DNA of 64,000 nt from Syncephalis plumigaleata (lineage: Eukaryota; Zoopagomycota; Zoopagomycetes; Zoopagales; Piptocephalidaceae). The notes under the pieces were generated by a model. It saw only the letters and a program-made list of their open reading frames with translations, searched no databases and was not told the origin of the DNA. Of the stretch, positions 35,513-46,636 are shown piece after piece; positions within the stretch are counted from its first letter, which is position 1; every line of letters begins with the position of its first letter. Made by a program: the position numbers and the translations under genes. The stretch lies in contig JAIXMF010000010.1 of the NCBI GenBank assembly GCA_025201365.1, forward strand, positions 558,001 to 622,000. Direction: 5' to 3'.

Positions 35513-36381
35513 TGTAAATAACTAAAAGGAATTCAGAAAAGTAATACAAATCTATTTTATTTTTTATTTTCATTTTCTATTTTCATTTGATTACTTGTTT
35601 AACACTGTACAATAAATGTTTAGCTGTATTCATTTTATATATGTATCTATCATGAGATTCACACTATCTGTAATGGTTACACATATATACTAGTTTATTC
35701 GTTGTATCAATAAATGGCTATTGCTTATCAGTAAATGGCATCCAACTAGTGTTATCAGCTCTCATCGTTATAGCCTAGACAACGGGATATCGGCAAATCA
35801 ACTACCATCCTATACAACTGGGGAAGGGAACGAACGAAGCAAAAGGAGACTGACGTTCAACCATCTTTGGCATACCTTATCCTAGCATCGCTGTATTCGA
35901 TTCCTTCTTTGGCCTGTATTCGAATAAGTCAGGAAACTAGTAGTGGCTCGACACGTCATACGATAATGAGCTCACGAATAGTTACTAACCAACCAACCAA
36001 CCATGTACGTTCTTTATTCACGTGTTTATTGCATCTGAATGTACTCACACACATACGCATACGCACACACATATGGTTGCCTATGTCATGATGGTGGCAC
36101 GGACACAGGCTAGAAGCATCCTATTTATCATATATAACAAGTGTAGCTTACGTGGCCACCCTTCGTTTACCTGCTTGTTTACTTACTCGCTCGCTCGCTC
36201 GCTTTCTACCTCTTGTAATAATTGTTATTATTGTTATTAAGCTCTCTCACTTCTCCTTTCAACTTGTACGGTTTCACTCGCTAATATACCATCATCCTAT
36301 CAAGTATCTGTGATAGTGATATTGGTTATTGTTATTATTGTCTCCGCTCTAGTTGTTGTTGTTGTTGTTTAGCTTGTCAAG
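35513..36381. promoter_or_regulatory. Divergent intergenic region, Lys-rich gene / DHCR24
   Basis: 870 bp between diverging genes. Contains TTTATTTT-type runs near 35555, an ACAC-rich stretch near 36050, GCTC units near 36188-36200 and a GTT run just before the DHCR24 ATG. No gene. Confidence 0.5.
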
Positions 36382-38523
36382 ATGTCTGTGGATACCTCGC
36401 ATCGACAAGACTATACAAGCCATGAAGGCTCGTTACTAAAACAGATGGTGCGTAAGACGCATAATCATATCGTTAAATTGATGACGTACATCTGGACGTT
36501 CCTCGTTCTACCCGTGCTTCAGCTATTGCAAAAATTACTTTCACTGGTGGCTAGCGTCACCATTTTCCCACTATATAATCTCGTGGAGAAGAGTCCGCTC
36601 TATCCTATCCTGCTCGATTTCTTCACCGAACATCGTGGTTGGGTAGTAGTAGGCACGGTGTTGCCACTCTCCTTTATCTTTGACTACTACTTCCTCGTTC
36701 GTAATTGGTATTATCGTCATTTCTTATCGGCACCGCATCTTCATGATGTACGTGTACGCGAGGTGCAGCGTCAGTGATAGCCTGGAACGAGGCCGGTCGT
36801 CAGAAACTCATGGTTACAGCTCGTCCACCCTGGCTTGCCATGAGCGTCCGAGTCGAATCATTCAAGGATTCCTGCGAGAAGATTAGCATCAATCTCCACG
36901 ATATCCTCGAGGTGGACACGGAACGTATGACCGTACGCTGTGAACCTCTAGTGGACATGGGACAAATCACGCGACACCTCATTCCCTTGGGCTACGCTCT
37001 CTCTGTCATGATTGAAATGGACGATCTAACGGTGGGCGGTCTTCTCATGGGTGTTGGTGTCGAGGTTAGCTCGCACATCTACGGTTTCCTATCAGAAACG
37101 GTGGTGGCCTACGAGGTCGTGCTCGGAGATGGTTCCTTGGTACGCTGCACGCGCGATGAGAACTCCGATCTGTTCTACGCTCTCCCCTGGAGTCATGGTA
37201 ATGATCAATACGATACGATAACACGATCATTACATTAAAAATAGTTATGTTTATTGCATTTATTAGGTACACTTGGTTTCTTGGTAGCAGCCGAGCTAAA
37301 GATCGTACCAGTCAAGCCATACGTTCACGTCAAGGTAAGAAGAATAATAATAAAGAATAGAACAGCTGTATTTATACATAGTTTTTTATTTAGTATATTC
37401 CTTGCCATACTCAAGATGAATACGCCAATAAACTATCGTTGATTACTCATGCACCAAATGCACCAGAATTCGTAGAGGCCACCATCTACAGTAAGGAGAC
37501 GGCCGTCATCTTTACCGGCGACTTTAGCGATGGTCCACCAGCCAACGAGCAGCACAAGATTAACCATGTTAACCGATGGTATAAACCATGGTTCTACAAG
37601 CACGTCGAGTCATTCCTCGAGAGTGGTCCAGGCGAGGAATGGGTTCCATTGCGTCAGTATTACCATCGACACACGCGTAGTATCTTCTGGGAATTCGTGA
37701 GGTTATTCCATTCTGCAATGCATGGTGGTATCGCTGGGTGTTCGGCTGGCTTGGTGCACCAAAGATTGCTTTTATCAAGTTGACCTCTACCCCGGCTATA
37801 CGTGAAGCATCCGTTTTCAAGCATGTAGTCCAGGTGAGCTATACCGCCAATAGTGCATGAGTATGCATGTTTATGCTAATGTAATTGTTTCTTTCTTTTT
37901 ATCAATTGCGAATAGGATGTTGTCGTTCCACTTTCCGACCTTAAGGGTGCGGTCGACCTCTACGATGATGCATTCGATGTTTGTAAGTAGCAATATACAT
38001 ACTATATTCTAATGGCAGCATGTATATATTAACGTACTTTATACATAGATCCATTGCTCTTCTATCCAGTCCGTATCTATAAGCAGAATCCAGGTTGTCA
38101 AGGCATGCTACGTGCACCGCACAATCTTCGTACCGACTCCGCTACTGGTCGTCAATACGAGATGTACTGCGATCTGGGTGTCTACGGTGTCCCACCAAAG
38201 GTCAAGAACAAGCAGCCATGGGATGCAATCGCTGAAGTGCGTCGTATGGAAAAGTTCGCTCGTGATGTACGCGGTTACCAATTGCTCTACGCTGATTGTT
38301 TCATGAGTCGTGACGAATTTGAAGAGGTACGTGTTTCTTTTACAAACAAAATAGCTACTTATATCGTGACTACCCTATTAACCTGCATTGTTCATGCTCT
38401 ACTCCATAGATGTTCGATCATACTTTGTATCGAGAATGTCGCAAGAAATACAAGGCTATCGGTGCATTCCCCGAAATATACGACAAGACTAAGAGTAAAT
38501 ATGCACTAGATGCTTCAAAATAA
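36382..38523 (+). CDS. DHCR24: Delta(24)-sterol reductase, DHCR24/Diminuto-like
   Basis: FAD-dependent ER-membrane enzyme that reduces the side-chain C24 double bond of sterols. Six exons: 36382-37197, 37267-37334, 37394-37833, 37916-37982, 38049-38326 and 38410-38523. The N-terminal part is hydrophobic and includes a membrane helix (GWVVVGTVLPLSFIFDYYFL). The PCMH-type FAD domain shows TARPPWLAMSVRV, LHDILEVDTERMTVRCEPL, DDLTVGGLLMGVG and LPWSHGTLGFLVAAELKI. The C-terminal part has YYHRHTRSIFWE, REVIPFCNAWW and GVPPKVK. The exons sum to 1783, two short of 595 codons, and two frame breaks are visible, near 36775 and 37695, each as if one base of a doublet were missing. Most Dikarya finish ergosterol without this enzyme, so its presence is informative about lineage and sterol type. 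Confidence 0.93.
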
Positions 38524-38666
38524 TCAGGATAAAAATAAGCATGTAACGAATGCAATAAATACTTTTTTCTATATTATTATTATTATTATTATTATTACTT
38601 TACTAAATGATAAGCATTTGTTCTATTATCACAATCATTCAATGCAGCATTACGCATCTTGCTGCT

Positions 38667-38671
38667 ATTCT
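38667..38671. repeat. Target-site duplication of the Ty3 element, left
   Basis: ATTCT, repeated at 43731-43735 on the other side of the element. Confidence 0.9.
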
Positions 38672-38861
38672 TGTAACGACCTCACATGCACACACGAATT
38701 CGAAAAGTAAGATATCGTTTTTTATTAATAAAAGTATAATCGTATTTATAATTGCTTATGCTTACTAATTCTCTGTAAACGAAGATGTAAATATACTCAC
38801 GCTTCGGTAGTGGTTACCGAGCTTTTCCCATAAGAATATAAATAAAAATTGTTTCGTTACA
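38672..38861 (-). repeat. 3' LTR of the Ty3 element
   Basis: 190 bp, TGTAAC...GTTACA ends, identical to the other LTR by eye. Confidence 0.95.
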
Positions 38862-38872
38862 CCTCCCTCCTT
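38862..38872 (-). other. Polypurine tract of the Ty3 element
   Basis: AAGGAGGGAGG on the minus strand, directly against the 3' LTR, where plus-strand priming takes place. Confidence 0.8.
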
Positions 38873-41800
38873 AGATTGATGCCGACTCGGCATTATCATT
38901 AAAAGCTTGAACTAGCTCTTTAGCATTTGCTAGATCGTCCGTGGATTGCCATGTCATCTCGTGGTCTGCGTATCCTTTCCATTTGACTAAGTATTGTGTC
39001 TTACCGCGTCTTGTACGTTTACCGACGATTGCTTCAACTTCGTATTCTTCTTCGTTATTAATAATAATTGGTGGAGGGGGAGGCGGATATCGGTTAGCGA
39101 ATTCGACGGGATTGTTTTCGTACGGTTTTAATAAACTAACGTGGAATACATTATGTATTCTCATGCTATCTGGTAATTGCAATTTGTACGCTACCGTCGA
39201 TACACGCTCGATGATTTTGTAAGGGCCTGTAAATTGATGCGACAACTTACGCTTAGGTCGATCACGACTTACTTCCGGTGTCAAGTTCTTAGTTGATAGT
39301 AGAACTTGTGTACCAACCTCGAATTCCACTTCTCGTCGCTTTTGATCTGCATGTTGCTTTTGTCGTTCTTGTGCCGTTTCCAGCGCATCCCGTGTCGTTA
39401 AATAAATATCGTTCAACTTCTGTAAAAAGGTTGCTGTGCTTTCTATGTTAGTGTCTTTGTTGAAATCGTGACGTCGAGCTAGGTCGTCAGGCATGTAGGG
39501 ATGATGGCCTAAATCGGTGTAAAAGGGCGAGTAACCGGTCGATGATTGTTTAGCGTTGTTGTAAGCGAATTCAACAAGTGCCAAGTGCTGATCCCAATCA
39601 TTTTGTTGATGGTTAACACATGTACGCAGAAGTTGTTCCAATGTGCGATTGGTGCGTTCCGTCTGGCCGTCTGTCTCGGGGTGGAAGGCTGTAGACATAA
39701 GTATGCGAACGTCGAGTATCTTGTGTAATTCCTGCCAGAATTTGCTTGTGAATTTCGCATCGCGGTCGCACACAATCGAACGGGGCATACCATGTAAACG
39801 CATGATGTTGTTGACAAACAGCTGCGCAACGTCAACTGCAGTCGCCGTCGTCTTCATAGGTATGAAGTGGGCTCGTTTCGTGAAACGATCTACGACGACG
39901 AAGATAGCGTCATAACCTGCCTTAGTACGCGGTAATTGTACTATGAAATCCATGGAAATGTCGCGCCATCTTCCTTCTGGTATTGGTAAAGGTTGTAGAA
40001 GACCACCAGGTAACTGCTGCGAGTGTTTCGTGCGTTGACATATCTCACAAGATTTGATATATCGTTTAACCATGCTTGATAGACCGGGCCAATAGTATTT
40101 GCGTTTGATTGCCGCTATTGTCTTTTCTTCACCGAAATGTGCAGCTAGTGGTGCATCGTGATGGTCGTTGAATATATCTAAATAAAGATCATCGTACTTG
40201 GGGATGCATAGCCTTGGTTCTATTCCTTTCATTTCATAAATTAGCCCATAATCGTCACACCTGAAATGTCGTAATATCTTTCGCGTTGTCTTATTACTAA
40301 TTTTCTTCCCTCCCAACAAAACAGACTTTACACCCGTAAAGTAATCGTCATGATCGTAACCTGTTAGGATTCGTTGCTGGAAGGTGGTGAGATCGACTGA
40401 GTATAACGTGTTGCAGATGTCGGCCATACGACGAGACAACGCGTCCGCTACGACGTTAGTACGGCCAGGTTTGTAAACGATATCGATATCATACCCGCGC
40501 AGGAGTGTAAGCCAACGTGATTGTCGCGCTAATAGTACATTTTGTTGTTTAAGTAGGTGTGTGAGTGGCTCATGGTCTGTATAGAGAACAAAACGGCCAT
40601 AGCTGAGGTAAGGGCGCCATAGACGCACCGCTGTAAGTGCTGCTAACATTTCCTTGTCATACGCAGCGTATTTCTTCTCGGCAGTTTGTAGTGTACGCGA
40701 CATGAAAGCAATAGGGTGTTCGATGTCATCTATCTCTTGTGATAATACAGCACCGATTGCGTAATCAGATGCATCGGTAGTGACAATGAATGGTACGGTA
40801 ACATCAGGTATCGCTAAGACAGGTGCAGTGACTATAGCTTTACGCAATGTATCGAACGCTAATTGTTGTGCTTCCCCCCATGTAAACGGTACATCCTTCT
40901 TAGTCAATTGACTTAGATGTCGTGCAATATCAGCATACCCACGAATAAACCGTCTATAATAACCGGTTAATCCCAAGAATGATCGTAATTCTTTTAAATT
41001 ACTGGGTATTGGCCAATTAGTAATGGCCGTTACCTTATCATGTAGTGGTTTTATACCCTCGCAACCAATATTATGTCCCAAGAATTCCACCTCCTCTTTA
41101 CCGAACTCACACTTGCTCAGTTTCGCATAAAGCTTATGTTCCCGTAACAGTTCTAATACCTGTCTCAAATGCAATTCATGTTCCGCATGATTTTTACTAA
41201 ATACAAGTATATCATCTAGGAATATCACTACACATTTGTCTAACAATTTGTGAAACACGTTTTGCATTAAACGCATAAATACAGAGGGCGCGTTAGTTAG
41301 ACCGAATCCCATTACTGTCCACTCGTAATGCCCATAGCGTGTTCTAAACGCTGTCTTGTGAATATCATCCTCATGTACTCTAATTTGATGATATCCACTT
41401 CTCAAGTCGATCTTTGAGAACACCTTAGCCCCATGTAGTTGATCAAACAATTCGTCGATCAACGGTAACGCATAACGATCACGTATCGTTTGCGCATTTA
41501 GCATTCGATAATCCACACACATTCGCAAATCACCCCCTTTCTTTTTAACAAACAGTACAGGTGCACCAAATGGTGATGTACTTGGCCTAATAAAGCCTTT
41601 TTCTAACAAATCATCTAATTGTCTTTTTAACTCATCTAATTCTTTCTTTGCTAAATGATAGGTGGGCCTGAATGGTGGCTGCTGATGTGGGATTAGATTG
41701 ATACGTATATCAATATCGCGCTTAGGCGGTAATCCCGGCGGTAACTCGTCAGGTCCCACATCTGCAAACTCACTCAATAATCGAGCATAGCGCCCGTGCA

Positions 41801-42281
41801 ATGGATTATTATTTTCTTTTGCCTCTTTTGTTTCTTGTACCATTGCTAATAAAAATATATCATCATCTTTTAACTTCTTAACCTCTGCTAATGTCATCAA
41901 AGTGGATTCAACGCTGCGATGATTTGATTGCTCAACCGTGGAATTGGCCATTGATTCAATGATGCCAGAACTCCAATCTATTTGTGCCTCGTGTCTTCGT
42001 AACCATGGCATACCTAGTATTGCGTCATAATTGCCCAATTTCATTATAGTGAAGTCAACACTTTCTTCAAAATGATTGTAGACTGTAGGCACTTTATTTG
42101 CAACACCAGATACGCTACATTCCGCACCATTACCCAATTTTACGTTTGATCGCTTGGCTGTTGTATTCACATGTACTTGTGCTTTTCCAGCAAATTCTGT
42201 GTCCATGAAATTTGCAGATGCGCCTGAATCGATAAGTACATGGGCAGTAACACCGTTAATGATAGGTGTTACCGTGAGCAA
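38871..42281 (-). CDS. Ty3 pol with C-terminal chromodomain
   Basis: Polyprotein of about 1136 residues from the first Met. Order of domains: aspartic protease ([10 protein letters not shown]), reverse transcriptase (CVDYRMLN, then the YxDD-equivalent FLDDILVFS), RNase H ([13 protein letters not shown]), the zinc-binding HHCC part of integrase (ending CEICQRTKH), the DDE core ([34 protein letters not shown]) and a terminal chromodomain ([13 protein letters not shown], then YLVKWKGY). The chromodomain defines a chromovirus; in this group it is known to steer integration toward modified histones. Confidence 0.95.
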   Translation of the reverse strand: MLTVTPIINGVTAHVLIDSGASANFMDTEFAGKAQVHVNTTAKRSNVKLGNGAECSVSGVANKVPTVYNHFEESVDFTIMKLGNYDAILGMPWLRRHEAQIDWSSGIIESMANSTVEQSNHRSVESTLMTLAEVKKLKDDDIFLLAMVQETKEAKENNNPLHGRYARLLSEFADVGPDELPPGLPPKRDIDIRINLIPHQQPPFRPTYHLAKKELDELKRQLDDLLEKGFIRPSTSPFGAPVLFVKKKGGDLRMCVDYRMLNAQTIRDRYALPLIDELFDQLHGAKVFSKIDLRSGYHQIRVHEDDIHKTAFRTRYGHYEWTVMGFGLTNAPSVFMRLMQNVFHKLLDKCVVIFLDDILVFSKNHAEHELHLRQVLELLREHKLYAKLSKCEFGKEEVEFLGHNIGCEGIKPLHDKVTAITNWPIPSNLKELRSFLGLTGYYRRFIRGYADIARHLSQLTKKDVPFTWGEAQQLAFDTLRKAIVTAPVLAIPDVTVPFIVTTDASDYAIGAVLSQEIDDIEHPIAFMSRTLQTAEKKYAAYDKEMLAALTAVRLWRPYLSYGRFVLYTDHEPLTHLLKQQNVLLARQSRWLTLLRGYDIDIVYKPGRTNVVADALSRRMADICNTLYSVDLTTFQQRILTGYDHDDYFTGVKSVLLGGKKISNKTTRKILRHFRCDDYGLIYEMKGIEPRLCIPKYDDLYLDIFNDHHDAPLAAHFGEEKTIAAIKRKYYWPGLSSMVKRYIKSCEICQRTKHSQQLPGGLLQPLPIPEGRWRDISMDFIVQLPRTKAGYDAIFVVVDRFTKRAHFIPMKTTATAVDVAQLFVNNIMRLHGMPRSIVCDRDAKFTSKFWQELHKILDVRILMSTAFHPETDGQTERTNRTLEQLLRTCVNHQQNDWDQHLALVEFAYNNAKQSSTGYSPFYTDLGHHPYMPDDLARRHDFNKDTNIESTATFLQKLNDIYLTTRDALETAQERQKQHADQKRREVEFEVGTQVLLSTKNLTPEVSRDRPKRKLSHQFTGPYKIIERVSTVAYKLQLPDSMRIHNVFHVSLLKPYENNPVEFANRYPPPPPPIIINNEEEYEVEAIVGKRTRRGKTQYLVKWKGYADHEMTWQSTDDLANAKELVQAFNDNAESASI

Positions 42282-42391
42282 TCCGGAACTAGTGTTTCCT
42301 TGGATGAGCGAGAACAGCTCGAATCCAGGTGGGATCTTGGGTGTTGGAGTAGTAGCGGCGACCTGGCCGTCAGTAATAACGCCGCATTCGA

Positions 42392-43225
42392 TTACTGACG
42401 GTCGTCGTTTCCCTGGTTGTCGTCCGCGTTCGGTGGGTGTTGTATGTTATTGGCTTGTTGTTGATTGTTGTTGAAGTTACGATTGTTGTTGTAATTGCGG
42501 TTGTTGTTGAAGTTACGGTTATTATTGTTGCGGTTGCGACAATTCCGAGCTATGTGACCGCGTCCATTACACTCATAGCATCGTATGGCGTTGTTGTTGT
42601 TGTTGTTACGATTGTTGCGGATTCCTAGGCTGTTTAAAGCTTGCGCTAACACGTCCAAGTCCATAGGTACCGGTCCGTTTTGTGGTTTAGGTTGGGCTCG
42701 CGCTAATTGTTGTAATCCATGCTTCCTTGAATAATAAAAAGCTCTTGTTACCGTGAAAGCCTCGTTAATATTGTGAACATTGTTCCGGAATGAATCAGCT
42801 AAGTACTCGGGTGGCAAGGTGAGACGGAACGATGTTACAAGCTCCATATCGCCTGCATCTGAAATTTTACTGCGTAGCGCGGTAAATTGGGTGATATGTT
42901 CTTCGATGTCTTGATCTTCTGTCCAGCGTAGTCTGGTCAACTCTAAGCGCGCGATATCGGCGGATTTGTTACCGTTGAAACGGTCCATAATACCGTTTCT
43001 CATTTCTTGCCATGTGGTGTACGGTGTGGCTCCTCCTCGTATTGATTGGTACCAGACAGCAGCGGCACCAGATAGTTGTTGAGCTGCTATCACCAATTTC
43101 TGAGCATCGGTCCATTCTCCTAGCGTCCATGCATCATCAACCATGTTACACCAATGATCCACTGGAATCGAGGAATCACCGGTGAACTTCTCGGTGTGGG
43201 TGAGTGGTGATCGAGCGGGATTCAT
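42392..43225 (-). CDS. Ty3 gag
   Basis: 277-residue structural protein with the gag-like helical region ([20 protein letters not shown]) and a CCHC zinc knuckle ([14 protein letters not shown]) followed by an Asn/Arg-rich tail rich in NNNRNFNN-type repeats. Confidence 0.92.
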   Translation of the reverse strand: MNPARSPLTHTEKFTGDSSIPVDHWCNMVDDAWTLGEWTDAQKLVIAAQQLSGAAAVWYQSIRGGATPYTTWQEMRNGIMDRFNGNKSADIARLELTRLRWTEDQDIEEHITQFTALRSKISDAGDMELVTSFRLTLPPEYLADSFRNNVHNINEAFTVTRAFYYSRKHGLQQLARAQPKPQNGPVPMDLDVLAQALNSLGIRNNRNNNNNNAIRCYECNGRGHIARNCRNRNNNNRNFNNNRNYNNNRNFNNNQQQANNIQHPPNADDNQGNDDRQ

Positions 43226-43296
43226 GATGTAATAATCTGATGTTACGTAGATGGTGAATTCAAGAATCTTGGACGACTGGAACTGGAATATTATTG

Positions 43297-43505
43297 CTAA
43301 GCGACTAACGCAATGACGGTGCGACTAACGCAATGTAACGGTACGACTAACGCAGTGACGGTGCGACTAACGCAATGTAACGGTACGACTAACGCAATGA
43401 CGGTGCGACTAACGCAATGTAACGGTGCGACTAACGCAATATAGCAGTGCGACTAACGCAGTATGACAGTACGACGAACGTAAAAATAGCAATGCGACTA
43501 ACGCA
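43297..43505 (-). repeat. Short tandem repeats in the Ty3 leader
   Basis: About ten units of 20-22 bp built on GCGACTAACGCAATG (plus-strand reading) lie between the primer site and gag. Units alternate between two lengths. The array is untranslated leader of the element. Confidence 0.9.
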
Positions 43506-43527
43506 AATAGGGCGATGGAAAGTAGGT

Positions 43528-43540
43528 CCGTTGCTACCAA
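43528..43540 (-). other. Primer-binding site of the Ty3 element
   Basis: Minus-strand TTGGTAGCAACGG directly after the 5' LTR. TGGTAGCA matches the initiator-Met tRNA 3' complement used by many Ty3 elements; the remaining bases are less certain. Confidence 0.65.
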
Positions 43541-43730
43541 TGTAACGACCTCACATGCACACACGAATTCGAAAAGTAAGATATCGTTTTTTATTAATAA
43601 AAGTATAATCGTATTTATAATTGCTTATGCTTACTAATTCTCTGTAAACGAAGATGTAAATATACTCACGCTTCGGTAGTGGTTACCGAGCTTTTCCCAT
43701 AAGAATATAAATAAAAATTGTTTCGTTACA
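43541..43730 (-). repeat. 5' LTR of the Ty3 element
   Basis: 190 bp, identical to the LTR at 38672-38861. It begins 6 bp beyond the TRAPPC12 stop plus target duplication, so TRAPPC12 transcripts must enter it. Confidence 0.95.
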
Positions 43731-43741
43731 ATTCTATTACG

Positions 43742-45933
43742 CTAAACACCCAGCTTGAAACAGCCAGCGGGCATATCATCACCTGCCAATTGAGCAACCT
43801 CGCATAGTAGTCGTCGTTTTCGCTCGTAACTTGCTTCGGAGCGCAACTCGTATAATGCACATAAATTGAACACCACCGGTGGACTGCAACCAGATGAGCG
43901 TGGTTCATCGGCAATCAATGCTTGCAACGTGGTTTTTGCCTAATAATACAAGTTAATGATAGTTAATACAAGTTAATAGTCAATACTTGCCTCTGATAAT
44001 TGTCGATTGTAAAGTTGACAAACGGCAAGATTGTTGAGTGCCTAATGTAACAATGATCATGCCATCAAATTAGAATGATAATAAAGTGGCAACTAGTTAG
44101 AGATATTCACCGTTTCATGTTGTGGATTCTTCTCCAATATTTGCGAGAATGTACTACGAGCTAATGCCCAATCACCGATAGCCGCTGCCATATAAGCACT
44201 GTAGATGATTCATGAATCAGCTTATAGGATATGTATCTATCTACAAGATAATCTCGTATTTACCTGTTCATTTGCGACATTTCTTGATATTGATCATCTT
44301 CCGCCTTTTGATTAATGGCATCGACTCGATCAAACATACGTTCAGCATCCAATAGATTGCCCATCTAGTATGCATGAATGAATATCAGTTTATTAATTTT
44401 ATTAGTATTATTGATAATAATAATCACCTGAAGATGAAGTCGACCAATAATGGATAGTAATCTACAATCCTGAGCATTAATCGATGATATATGACGCATT
44501 AATGATGTAGCAGCGGCAAAATCCTAAATAACAAGCAATAAATAAAATTTTAGTAATAATGACTATACTAATCTATGAAATACTTACACTCAATTGCATT
44601 AGATAACGACAAACAATTAGTAATAGTGGTGCTTCACGTGCTTGCCACACCTCTGTCATATCACGATCTAGTATATAAATAAGGATTAGTCATTGATTAA
44701 GATATATATATATATATATATAGACATTGTCTAACCTTCTTGCTTGCTCGACTCGCTCATTACATTAGCCATCTAATGAATAGATAGATATCCATTATCA
44801 ATAAGTTAATCTTAGATTGAATAGTTACTTACACGTTTGCAATATACAATAAGGGCATAAATACGATCGATAGAGTATTGAATGTCACCTAGACAGGCTG
44901 GCAGTTGAGCATGAAGTACACGCAACTCGAATGGCACCATTGATCCTATTAGTCAATTAGCAAACACTCATAGTAATAGTATTGCTACTAATGACATACC
45001 ACTTTGATCTGGGAATAGTCCAGGATGACTATCATAATAGAGTTCAGCACGATCTAGTTCACCAAGTCCATCAAGTTCCGTTTGTGCAAGCTGATATAAA
45101 CGTAACTTGCATAAAGCGAGTACACGACAATACCATAACTATTCATCACTAATAATTAATACAAATCTATTCTACACGTATACGTAAACATCAGTCTCTA
45201 TCTCATTACCTTGAGTATTTCATCAACATCTCGTGAATCACACTGTAATAATTGTTGATGTGTATACTTGGCCAATGCTCGCCATGCATTGTTACCCTAT
45301 TATCATCAATTAATCCACTAGAGCTATAATGTTTAATAATAATAATCTACATACCACAAGTACCGGAATAATCTCCTCGGTACGTTCATCGTCAGGATCC
45401 ACTTGAAGCGCGGGATTCCGTTGTTGTTGCTCCTCCCATGTGCCATGTCTTGCCAATAACTCGGATACCGGATCCACTTGGGGTACTTCAAAGAATAGTT
45501 CAGCCGCTATAAGTTCGGGCAGACCGGCTTCAGCCTCGAATGCCGCATTATCGAATAGTGCTCGCGAGTCAGCGGTGTCAACACTATGTGTATCGCCCAT
45601 ATCGTCGCCATCTGTACGAATGGAATTACTTCTACCAAGACTAACATCTTCCTCGATACCAATGTCACCCTGCTGGTCAGCTATGATTTCGGGACCGAAT
45701 GCTTCCATTAGTAGTTTGGCATCACGCTCCATTTGTGAAAATATAGCCACAGGTTCAGAGGCTCGTCTAGCTGGAGTGGGCACTCCGAAACTAACCGAAG
45801 ACATGTCAGCATCGTCCGACACGCCCACTGCAGCATTATTACTCGTGGATGACGTCGGCATACCCGTACTAATCATGGGTGGTGCATCGGGAAAGTCCTC
45901 GATAGAAGAGACGGTCTCTTCAGTGTCAGACAT
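43742..45933 (-). CDS. TRAPPC12: TRAPPC12-like TPR protein
   Basis: Subunit of the TRAPPIII-type tethering complex in ER-Golgi and autophagy traffic. Eleven exons: 45355-45933, 45210-45296, 45000-45138, 44833-44945, 44736-44772 (37 bp), 44588-44667, 44428-44523, 44264-44364, 44111-44198, 43991-44041 and 43742-43939. They sum to exactly 523 codons (522 aa). The N-terminal 190 residues are acidic and disordered. The family core follows: LAQTELDGLGELD with AELYYDSHPGLFP, GSMVPFELRVLHAQLP, TPR helices, and the C-terminal VVFNLCALYELRSE then AGCFKLGV, as in TRAPPC12/TTC15. The intron before the last exon uses a GC donor (GCAAGT); the exon 5 donor is GTTAGA. The start chosen is the Met of MSDTEETV; one at 45945 adds four residues. 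A Ty3 element sits just behind the stop. Confidence 0.9.
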
Positions 45934-46636
45934 GTTTATAAGCAAGTAGGAATGTTATTTCTAGGGTGTAGAGACGATGAAGACTGGAAAGAATGCAAGG
46001 AATCTGTTTGAAGAATAGAGGAATGATTTACCCGTGTTTCTTCTATCCACCACAGTCATTTCTAATTCACAATTGTTACTGTATGATGTGATTACGAATA
46101 CACACACACACACACACACTACAATGATTAATTAATCAATAATGCTAAGATGTCACAATATAATAAGTGTAATAGTGGATTTATTACTAATAATACAAGC
46201 CAAGTATAAAAAAGAAGTGGTTAATGGTCTCTACGGGATTACCAATGTCTAAAGGATCGGTTGTATATTCATTTACACGTACCAATAAGTAATGCTAGTG
46301 TTAGATTTAGTAGCATTACACACCTCAAGATATTGTGTGTAGATGTAATAACATGTAGAAACCAGTGTTATGAAAATGAATGTGCAGGTGCAATGTATGA
46401 TGAAGATGAAGATGAAGATGAAGATGATTGTTTAGCAAAATGATACTACCTCTAATCAAATATAAACATGAGTAGAATGTAGTAGATGTAGTAGAATGTA
46501 GTAGATGTAGTAGATGTAATAGATGTAGTCAATGAGTAATGAGGGTATTTTTCTACTTTCTTTTTTGATATTGATCCAATTAGTATAAATCAATAATAGA
46601 CTACCGTAATGATATCATACCATCATTAGGAGTGCA
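45934..46636. other. Intergenic region between the velvet and TRAPPC12 genes
   Basis: 700 bp. Holds a CA run (about 46103-46119), a GATGAA run (about 46399-46428) and GTAGTAGAT units (about 46476-46530). It is the 3' flank of the velvet gene and the promoter side of TRAPPC12. No gene. Confidence 0.55.

Larger units (their letters stand above)
38672..43730 (-). mobile_element. Ty3/gypsy chromovirus, whole-looking, young
   Basis: 5.06-kb LTR retrotransposon on the minus strand. The two 190-bp LTRs (38672-38861 and 43541-43730) read as identical, and the flanks carry a 5-bp target duplication, ATTCT. Parts on the minus strand: 5' LTR, primer site, repeat-rich leader, gag with zinc knuckle, pol with protease, RT, RNase H, integrase and chromodomain, polypurine tract, 3' LTR. 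Identical LTRs mean a recent insertion. No obvious breaks seen. gag and pol lie in different frames, as is usual in Ty3 elements that use frameshifting. Confidence 0.97.

Noticed and set aside
36770-36780. Programmed ribosomal frameshift in DHCR24
   Set aside because: No slippery heptamer or downstream structure seen, and similar losses occur in unrelated genes including one at a splice donor; a missing base is simpler.
43297-43505. Regular repeats looking like a CRISPR array
   Set aside because: Units are directly abutting without unique spacers and lie in the leader of a eukaryotic retrotransposon.
45440-45949. 169-residue plus-strand ORF
   Set aside because: Antisense of TRAPPC12 exon 1.
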